Source: Glycomyces luteolus
GTDB taxonomy: Bacteria; Actinomycetota; Actinomycetes; Mycobacteriales; Micromonosporaceae
DNA: 64,000 bases
Direction of reading: 5' to 3'
Assembly (NCBI RefSeq): GCF_027622875.1
Contig: NZ_JAPZVP010000006.1
Coordinates: 179,261-243,260 of the forward strand
In this document: positions 58,099 to 64,000 of the stretch, piece by piece
How the letters are laid out: each line of letters begins with the position of its first letter
How positions within the stretch are numbered: the stretch's first letter is position 1
Notes under the pieces: model-generated
What the model was told of the DNA's origin: nothing
The model's input: the letters and a program-made list of their open reading frames with translations, nothing else
Databases searched by the model: none
Translations under genes and position numbers: made by a program

Positions 58099-58133
58099 GT
58101 GTCGCCCACGACGATAGGCCCGCGGTGCGACAC
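58099..58133 (-). promoter_or_regulatory. Promoter and inverted-repeat operator of the DUF4132 array
   Basis: GTGTCGC (58099-58105) and GCGACAC (58127-58133) form a perfect 7-bp inverted repeat with 21 bases between. A TATCGT -10-like hexamer (minus strand, 58111-58116) lies between the arms, 31 bases before the ATG. Read on the minus strand, the upstream arm belongs to GTGTCGCACCG, the same 11-mer and spacing as at 48042-48052. A repressor bound across the -10 would control the array. Confidence 0.55.
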
Positions 58134-58144
58134 CCCGGAGACGC

Positions 58145-58174
58145 CGAAAGCCCGGCCGTAGGGCCGGGCTTTCG
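58145..58174 (-). terminator. Terminator after ctaB
   Basis: A perfect 13-bp stem (58145-58157 with 58162-58174), a four-base loop, and AAA/TTT within the stem. It lies 9 bases past the ctaB stop and isolates ctaB from the DUF4132 array. Confidence 0.85.
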
Positions 58175-58183
58175 AACAGCCGC

Positions 58184-59170
58184 TTACATGAGGAAGGAGT
58201 CGACCGCCAGCGCGAGGAACAGCAGCGTCAGGTAGCTCGTGGACCAGTGGAAGAGGCGCATCGGCTTGGGGTCCTCGCCGCGGTTGACGCGGCCGAGGAG
58301 CTTGTGGCACTCGAGTACGAACAGGCCGCCCGCGACGAGGGCGACGAGGCCGTAGAGCCAGGTGGCGCCGAGCGGGACGGCGACGAGGGAGACGGCGAGC
58401 ATCGCCCAGCCGTAGACCACGGATTCGATCGCGACGCGCCGGGCGGGGGCGACGACGGGGAGCATCGGGATGCCCGCGGCGGCGTAGTCGTCCTTGAACT
58501 TCATGGCGAGCACGTAGAAGTGCGGGGGTTGCCACAGGAAGACGACGGCGAAGAGCACCCAGGCCATCCAGGACATGTGCCCGGTGACGGCGGCCCAGCC
58601 GATGAGCACGGGGGCCGCGCCGCAGGCGCCGCCCCAGACCGTGTTGTACGGGGTGGTGCGCTTGAGCCAGATCGTGTAGACGACGTCGTAGTAGACGATG
58701 GCGCCGAAGGTGAGGAGCGCGGCGAGCCAGTTCACGAGGAGGCCCATGCCGAGGACCGCGACGGCGCCGATGACGAGGCCGAAGACGAGCGCGTTGCGCG
58801 GCGGGATCTGGTGCTTGGCGAGCGGGCGCCGCGAGGTGCGGGCCATGAGCTGGTCGATGTCGCGGTCGATGTAGCAGTTGATCGCGTTCGCGGACCCGGC
58901 GGCGAGGGCCCCGCCGATGAGGGTCGCGAGGACCGCCTTGAGGGTGGGCAGGCCGTTGTACTCCATGCGCGCGGCCACGAGCATCGCCGGGATCGTGGTG
59001 ATGAGGAGCAGTTCGACGATGCGCGGTTTCGTCAGGGAGACATAGGCTCCGACGAGGGTCCGCAGGGAGGGCTTGGCAGCGGCCTCGGCGCCGGGCGCGG
59101 GCAGTTCGATTCGCTTGCGGGCCTGGGGCCGGGGGCGGTCGGCCAGGGCGCGGGTCGGGTCCTCGTTCAT
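58184..59170 (-). CDS. ctaB: Protoheme IX farnesyltransferase (heme O synthase)
   Basis: Adds farnesyl to heme B to make heme O, the substrate of CtaA. It is a UbiA-type polytopic membrane protein of about 328 residues. The first Asp-rich motif is NCYIDRDID with ARTSRRPL after it. The second conserved loop includes [17 protein letters not shown], and [19 protein letters not shown] is typical of CtaB. ATG at 59170 has GGTGAG upstream; GTG at 59173 is next to it. The gene is divergent from tkt across about 215 bases, as in many actinobacteria. Confidence 0.96.
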   Translation of the reverse strand: MNEDPTRALADRPRPQARKRIELPAPGAEAAAKPSLRTLVGAYVSLTKPRIVELLLITTIPAMLVAARMEYNGLPTLKAVLATLIGGALAAGSANAINCYIDRDIDQLMARTSRRPLAKHQIPPRNALVFGLVIGAVAVLGMGLLVNWLAALLTFGAIVYYDVVYTIWLKRTTPYNTVWGGACGAAPVLIGWAAVTGHMSWMAWVLFAVVFLWQPPHFYVLAMKFKDDYAAAGIPMLPVVAPARRVAIESVVYGWAMLAVSLVAVPLGATWLYGLVALVAGGLFVLECHKLLGRVNRGEDPKPMRLFHWSTSYLTLLFLALAVDSFLM

Positions 59171-59363
59171 CACCGCTCACCATACGGGCAGTGAGGTGGT
59201 GACCTGGGCCTGGGGCAAGGGCCCCTACCTGGGCGTTTCCGATGGGAGGATTGCTCGTGGGCGGGCTCACAAGCCGTCGAATTCCGTCCTCCGAGAGACC
59301 GCGCATAAAGTTCAGCCTGTGTAGGTAGGGTCAGAAGGCACACGTCAATGGCCCAAATACGAC

Positions 59364-59382
59364 GAGTATCCAAGGAGTATCC
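59364..59382 (+). repeat. Direct repeat GAGTATCC across the tkt ribosome site
   Basis: Two exact copies (59364-59371 and 59375-59382) are 3 bases apart. The second overlaps the AAGGAG ribosome site (59372-59377) just before the tkt GTG. Translational control is possible but not supported further. Confidence 0.35.
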
Positions 59383-59384
59383 CA

Positions 59385-61463
59385 GTGGCACAGTTCGAGT
59401 GGACCGTACTCGACCAGAAGGCGGTCGACACGGCGCGGCTGCTCGCCGCCGACGCGGTGGAGAAGGCCGGCAACGGTCACCCCGGCACCGCCATGAGCCT
59501 CGCCCCGGTCGCGCACACCCTGTTCCAGAAGGTCATGCGCCACGACCCGAGCGCCCCCGACTGGGAAGGCCGCGACCGCTTCGTGCTCTCGTGCGGCCAC
59601 TCCAGCCTGACCCTGTACGTGCAGCTGTACCTCCAGGGCTACGGCCTGGAGCTTGAGGACCTGAAGAGCCTGCGCCAGTGGGGTTCGCTGACCCCGGGCC
59701 ACCCCGAGGTGGGCCACACCGCCGGCGTTGAGACCACCACCGGGCCGCTGGGCCAGGGCCTGGCGACCGCCGTGGGCATGGCGATGGCCGCCCGCCGCGA
59801 GCGCGGCCTGTTCGACCCCGAGCCGGCCGTGGGCGAGAGCCTGTTCGACCACTTCGTGTATGTGATCGCGTCCGACGGCGACATCGAGGAGGGCGTGACC
59901 CACGAGGCCTCCGCCATCGCGGGTGTGCAGGAACTCGGCAACCTCGTGGTCGTCTACGACGACAACGAGATCTCCATCGAGGACGACACCAAGATCGCCC
60001 TGGGCGAGGATGTCGCCCAGCGCTACGAGGCCTACGGCTGGCATGTCCAGACCGTCGACTGGAAGTCCGGCGCCGAGTACGAGGAGGACCCGAAGGCCCT
60101 CTTCGAGGCGATCGAGAAGGCCAAGGCCGTCACGGACAAGCCCTCGCTGATCCGCCTGAAGACCATCATCGGCTGGCCCGCGCCGAAGAAGCAGAACTCC
60201 TACGCCGCGCACGGCTCCGCCCTGGGCGCCGAGGAGATCGCCGCGACCAAGGAGCTGCTCGGCTTCGACCCGGCCGTCTCGTTCAACGTGCCCGAGGACG
60301 TCCTCGCGTACACCCGCGGCTCGATCGAGCGCGGCCAGAACGAGCGCTCGGCGTGGCAGACCGAGTTCAACAACTGGGCCGCCGCGAACCCGGCGAACAA
60401 GGCCCTGCACGACCGCCTGTGGGCGGGCGAGTTCCCCGAGGGCTTCGAGGACGCGTTCCCCGTGTTCGAGCCGTCCGAGAAGGGCGTCGCGACCCGTTCG
60501 GCCTCCGGCAAGGTCCTGTCGGCCCTCGCGCCGGTCCTGCCCGAGCTGTGGGGCGGCTCGGCCGACCTCGCGGGCTCGAACAACACCACGATGGACGGCG
60601 AGCCGTCGTTCCTGCCGCTGTCGCGCCAGACGAAGGCCTACCCGGGCAACCCGTACGGCCGCACCCTCCACTTCGGCATCCGCGAGTTCGCGATGGGCAC
60701 GATCCTCAACGGCATCAAGCTCCACGGCCCGACCCGCCCGTACGGCGGCACGTTCCTCGTGTTCTCCGACTACATGCGCGGCGCGGTCCGCCTCGCGGCC
60801 CTCATGAAGACCCCCGTGGTCTACGTGTGGACGCACGACTCGATCGGCCTCGGCGAGGACGGCCCGACCCACCAGCCGGTCGAGCACCTCGCCTCGCTCC
60901 GCGCCATCCCGGGCCTGGACGTCATCCGCCCCGGCGACGCGAACGAGACCGCCGTGGTCTGGAAGACCCTGCTGGGCAAGACCGACCGCCCGGCCGCGCT
61001 GGCGCTGACCCGCCAGAACATCCCGGTGTGGGACCGCACGAAGTTCGCTTCGGCCGAGGGCGCCGCGAAGGGCGCGTACACCCTCCTCGACACCGAGGGC
61101 ACCCCCGACGTGATCCTGATGGGCTCCGGCTCCGAGGTGCAGCTCGCGGTCAAGGCCGCCGAGTCGCTCGCGGGCGAGGGCGTCAAGGCCCGCGTCGTGT
61201 CCGTGCCGTCGATCGAGTGGTTCGACGAGCAGGACGAGGACTACCGCGAGTCGGTGCTGCCGAAGGCGGTCAAGGCCCGCGTCTCGGTCGAGGCCGGCAT
61301 CGGCCTGTCCTGGCGCGACCTCGTGGGTGACGCGGGAGTCAGCGTCTCCCTGGAACACTTCGGTGCCTCCGCGCCGTTCGAGAAGCTGTACGAGGAGTTC
61401 GGCATCACCGCCGCCGCCGTGGCGGACGCGGCCCGCTCCTCCATCAAGAAGGCACAGCAGTAG
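59385..61463 (+). CDS. tkt: Transketolase
   Basis: TPP-dependent enzyme of the non-oxidative pentose phosphate pathway, 692 residues. TPP motif: [18 protein letters not shown], with [12 protein letters not shown] after it. Early motifs are [17 protein letters not shown] and [11 protein letters not shown]. The pyrimidine domain includes [13 protein letters not shown] and [23 protein letters not shown]. The start is GTG with AAGGAG 7 bases before. It begins the tkt-tal-pgi run on the plus strand; codon use is strongly C/G at third positions, as in a highly expressed gene. Confidence 0.97.
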   Translation: MAQFEWTVLDQKAVDTARLLAADAVEKAGNGHPGTAMSLAPVAHTLFQKVMRHDPSAPDWEGRDRFVLSCGHSSLTLYVQLYLQGYGLELEDLKSLRQWGSLTPGHPEVGHTAGVETTTGPLGQGLATAVGMAMAARRERGLFDPEPAVGESLFDHFVYVIASDGDIEEGVTHEASAIAGVQELGNLVVVYDDNEISIEDDTKIALGEDVAQRYEAYGWHVQTVDWKSGAEYEEDPKALFEAIEKAKAVTDKPSLIRLKTIIGWPAPKKQNSYAAHGSALGAEEIAATKELLGFDPAVSFNVPEDVLAYTRGSIERGQNERSAWQTEFNNWAAANPANKALHDRLWAGEFPEGFEDAFPVFEPSEKGVATRSASGKVLSALAPVLPELWGGSADLAGSNNTTMDGEPSFLPLSRQTKAYPGNPYGRTLHFGIREFAMGTILNGIKLHGPTRPYGGTFLVFSDYMRGAVRLAALMKTPVVYVWTHDSIGLGEDGPTHQPVEHLASLRAIPGLDVIRPGDANETAVVWKTLLGKTDRPAALALTRQNIPVWDRTKFASAEGAAKGAYTLLDTEGTPDVILMGSGSEVQLAVKAAESLAGEGVKARVVSVPSIEWFDEQDEDYRESVLPKAVKARVSVEAGIGLSWRDLVGDAGVSVSLEHFGASAPFEKLYEEFGITAAAVADAARSSIKKAQQ

Positions 61464-61502
61464 CAACGTCGAAGAACTAGCTGGAAAGCTGGAGGAACAC
61501 CG

Positions 61503-62618
61503 ATGAGCGCGAACGAGAACCTCGCTGGACTGTCGGCAGCGGGAGTGTCCGTCTGGTTGGACGACATCTCGCGTGAACGCCTGGAGACGGGCAACCTGAA
61601 AGACCTCATCGCCGGGTCGTCCGTCGTGGGCGTCACCTCGAACCCGTCCATTTTCGCCGCGGCCCTCTCCAAGGGCAGCGCGTACGACGAGCAGATCGCC
61701 GACCTGGCGGTCCGCAAAGTGAGCGTCGACGAGGCCGCTCGCGCCATCACCACCTTCGACATCCGCTGGGCCGCGGACGTCCTGGCCCCGGTCTTCGAGA
61801 CCACCGGGGGCCAGGACGGCCGCGTGTCCATCGAGGTCGACCCGCGCCTCGCCAACGAGACGCAGGCGACCATCGCCGAGGCCAAGGCCCTGTGGTGGGC
61901 CGTGGACCGGCCGAACACCATGATCAAGATCCCCGCCACCCGGGCCGGGCTCCCCGCCATCACGGCCGCGATCGCGGCGGGCATCAGCGTCAACGTGACG
62001 CTGATCTTCTCGCTCGAGCGCTACCGCGAGGTCATGGACGCCTACATGGCGGGGCTGGAGTCCGCGAAGGCCGCCGGGATCGACCTCTCCTCGATCCGCT
62101 CCGTCGCCTCCTTCTTCGTGTCCCGTGTGGACGCGGAGATCGACAAGCGGCTCGACGGCATCGGCACCGACCTCGCCGTCTCGCTCAAGGGCAAGGCGGC
62201 AGTCGCCAACGCGCGCTTGGCGTACCAGGCGTTCGAGAACGTCACCGCGTCCCCGCGCTGGGAGGCCCTGGCCGCCGCCGGCGCCCACCCGCAGCGCCCG
62301 CTGTGGGCCTCCACCTCGGTCAAGAACCCGCAGTACCGCGACGTCCTCTACGTCGAGGACCTCGTCGCCCCCGGCACCGTGAACACGATGCCCGAGGGCA
62401 CCCTCCGCGACTTCGCCGACCACGGCGAGACCGAGCCCGACACGGTGCGCCCGTTCTACGACGAGGCCGCCACGGTCCTGCTGCGCCTCAAAGAGGTCGG
62501 CATCGACTACGACGATGTCGTGCAGGTGCTCGAGGACGAGGGCGTCGAGAAGTTCATCGTCAGCTGGAAGCAGCTTCTGGACCAGATCGAATCCAAGCTC
62601 AGTGAGAGCGGAGAATAG
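61503..62618 (+). CDS. tal: Transaldolase
   Basis: Transfers the dihydroxyacetone unit between sugar phosphates in the pentose phosphate pathway. The 371-residue form is the actinobacterial type. The Schiff-base Lys is K142 in [13 protein letters not shown]. Further motifs are [13 protein letters not shown] near the N-terminus and [24 protein letters not shown] ribosome site precedes the ATG. It lies 39 bases after tkt and 2 bases before pgi. Confidence 0.97.
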   Translation: MSANENLAGLSAAGVSVWLDDISRERLETGNLKDLIAGSSVVGVTSNPSIFAAALSKGSAYDEQIADLAVRKVSVDEAARAITTFDIRWAADVLAPVFETTGGQDGRVSIEVDPRLANETQATIAEAKALWWAVDRPNTMIKIPATRAGLPAITAAIAAGISVNVTLIFSLERYREVMDAYMAGLESAKAAGIDLSSIRSVASFFVSRVDAEIDKRLDGIGTDLAVSLKGKAAVANARLAYQAFENVTASPRWEALAAAGAHPQRPLWASTSVKNPQYRDVLYVEDLVAPGTVNTMPEGTLRDFADHGETEPDTVRPFYDEAATVLLRLKEVGIDYDDVVQVLEDEGVEKFIVSWKQLLDQIESKLSESGE

Positions 62619-62620
62619 AA

Positions 62621-64000
62621 GTGAGCGATCCGATGGGAAAGATGGAAGCCGCTGGCGGCCTGGCCGCGACCACGGGCGTCGACGTGAACCGGACCGTCGA
62701 GCGGCTCCGGGCCGAGGGCATCCCGGCCAAGGTCGCCGCCAAGGACGCCACCCTGTGGGGCCCCGAGGCTGAAGAGGAGGCCGCGATCCGGCTCGGCTGG
62801 GTCGACACCTTCGTCAAGTCGAAGGAGCTCCTCGCACCGCTCGCGAAGCTCCGCGCCGAGCTGGGCGAGCAGGGCATCGACCATATCGCCCTCGCGGGCA
62901 TGGGCGGCTCCTCGCTCGCCCCCGAGGTCATCTCCCGCACCCTCGACCTGGGGATCAGCATCCTCGACACCACCGACCCCGGCCAGATCCTGACCGAGTT
63001 CGGCGAGGCCAAGCTGCGGCGCACCGCCGTCGTCGTGTCCTCCAAGTCCGGGTCCACCGTGGAGACCGACTCCCAGCGCCGCGCCTTCGAGAAGGCGTTC
63101 GAGGGCATCGGGATCACCGAGCACGCGGGCCGCTTCGTGTTCGTCACCGACCCCGGCTCCGCGCTCGAAGAGCTCGCGACGAAGCAGGGCTCGCACCTGT
63201 TCCTCGCCGACGCCACCGTGGGCGGCCGGTACTCGGCGCTCACCGCGTTCGGCCTCGTCCCGACCGCGCTCGCGGGCGCCGACGTAGCCGAGCTGATCGA
63301 CCAGGCCGAGGCCTTCGCGGCCACCATCGGCTCCGACGGCGACGACCCGGCGGTCGTGCTCGGCGCGGTCATCGCGGCCAAGCCGACGATCACCATCGCC
63401 GACGACGGCACCGGCATCGTGGGCCTGGGCGACTGGGCCGAGCAGCTCATCGCCGAGTCCCTCGGCAAGGACGGCAAGGGCACGCTCCCGGTCGTCCTCG
63501 AAGGACCCGCCGCGGCGGGCGCGCGCGGCTCCGACCGCGTGTACGCCACCGTCGGGGGCTCCTCGACGGGCCTGCCGTCCTCGGGTTCGGCGCTGGCGAT
63601 GCCGGACGTGGTCGTCAACGGCCCCTTGGGCGCCCAGTTCCTCGCGTGGGAACTCGCGACCGCTTACGCGGGCTACCTGATCGGCATCGACCCGTTCAAC
63701 CAGCCCAACGTGACCGAGTCGAAGAACAACACCAACCGCATCCTCAAGGACGGCCTGCCGGAAGAGCGGCCGCACGCCGTCGACGGCTCGGTGGAGATCT
63801 ACGGCTCGCACGCCGAGACCGTCGCCGGCGCGCTCGGCGAGGTGCTCACCGACGCCGACCGCGAGGACGCGTACATCGCCGTCCTGGCCTACCTGGACCG
63901 GATCGAAGACGCCGACGTGGCGAAGCTCCGGGCCGAACTGGCCGATCGCACCGGCGCGCCCGTCACGTGGGGCTGGGGACCGCGGTTCCTGCACTCCACG
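62621..64000 (+). CDS. pgi: Glucose-6-phosphate isomerase, cut by the window edge
   Basis: Interconverts glucose 6-phosphate and fructose 6-phosphate. The first 460 codons are present with no stop; the usual length is about 550. SIS-domain motifs are ALAGMGGSSLAPEVIS and VVSSKSGSTVETDSQRR. The later DPFNQPNVTESKNNT includes family active-site residues. GTG at 62621 is two bases after the tal stop, with GGAG 7 bases before; an ATG at 62633 is an alternative. It continues the tkt-tal-pgi operon, which in actinobacteria often goes on to zwf, opcA and pgl. Confidence 0.93.
   Translation, partial: MSDPMGKMEAAGGLAATTGVDVNRTVERLRAEGIPAKVAAKDATLWGPEAEEEAAIRLGWVDTFVKSKELLAPLAKLRAELGEQGIDHIALAGMGGSSLAPEVISRTLDLGISILDTTDPGQILTEFGEAKLRRTAVVVSSKSGSTVETDSQRRAFEKAFEGIGITEHAGRFVFVTDPGSALEELATKQGSHLFLADATVGGRYSALTAFGLVPTALAGADVAELIDQAEAFAATIGSDGDDPAVVLGAVIAAKPTITIADDGTGIVGLGDWAEQLIAESLGKDGKGTLPVVLEGPAAAGARGSDRVYATVGGSSTGLPSSGSALAMPDVVVNGPLGAQFLAWELATAYAGYLIGIDPFNQPNVTESKNNTNRILKDGLPEERPHAVDGSVEIYGSHAETVAGALGEVLTDADREDAYIAVLAYLDRIEDADVAKLRAELADRTGAPVTWGWGPRFLHST

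Noticed and set aside
58080-59306. Upstream extension of the first DUF4132 gene to 59306
   Set aside because: The frame stays open but would overlap ctaB and its terminator. The protein start MTDHVAPQED matches the start of the short paralogue, which fixes the ATG at 58079.

Overview
The window is a GC-rich (by eye about 70%), gene-dense piece of chromosome from an actinobacterium. Pointers to this are the MurT/GatD pair, mraZ with rsmH, ftsL and ftsI, a SufR-B-D-Rieske-C-S-U-T operon, an acVLRF1-type peptidyl-tRNA hydrolase, an F420-type reductase, frequent GTG starts and an IdeR/DtxR-like iron box. I cannot fix the genus; a Glycomyces/Stackebrandtia or Micromonospora-like organism is a guess.

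Layout. 1-5.6 kb (minus strand): small secreted protein, prepilin-type peptidase, uvrA, and an SH3-glucosaminidase wall hydrolase. 5.7-8.6 kb: typA (plus) facing a PAC2-family gene across a strong shared terminator. 8.7-13 kb: the start of a dcw cluster (mraZ-rsmH-ftsL-ftsI, minus) behind a 570-base control region that carries period-10 MraZ boxes. 13.5-15.5 kb: murT-gatD (plus). 15.6-20.6 kb: GH42 beta-galactosidase, MFS exporter, F420-type reductase, Asp/Glu racemase. 20.6-27.9 kb: the Fe-S assembly operon sufR-B-D-Rieske-C-S-U-T plus an acVLRF1 gene, with an iron box upstream. 28-29 kb: ctaA.

29.4-58.1 kb is accessory in character and lies between ctaA and ctaB, genes that sit near each other in many actinobacteria. 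It holds a membrane protein, a secreted GH51 arabinofuranosidase, an ADP-ribosylglycohydrolase, a PAP2 + PLD-like pair, a membrane NACHT NTPase, malic enzyme, and then about 19 kb on the minus strand: four DUF4132 proteins feeding into a tightly coupled MoxR ATPase - DUF5682 - VWA - SWIM cassette. This matches the gene set of the uncharacterised E. coli yehI-yehL-yehM-yehP-yehQ locus, but with DUF4132 expanded to four tandem paralogues, one of which has lost most of its N-terminal half. Two of the four share a clear promoter-like motif with identical spacing and a third has a weaker version. I regard this as the most interesting system here; its function is unknown.

58.1-64 kb: ctaB (minus), divergent from the pentose-phosphate/glycolysis run tkt-tal-pgi (plus); pgi is cut by the right edge. 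No tRNA, rRNA, CRISPR array, IS element or transposase was seen.
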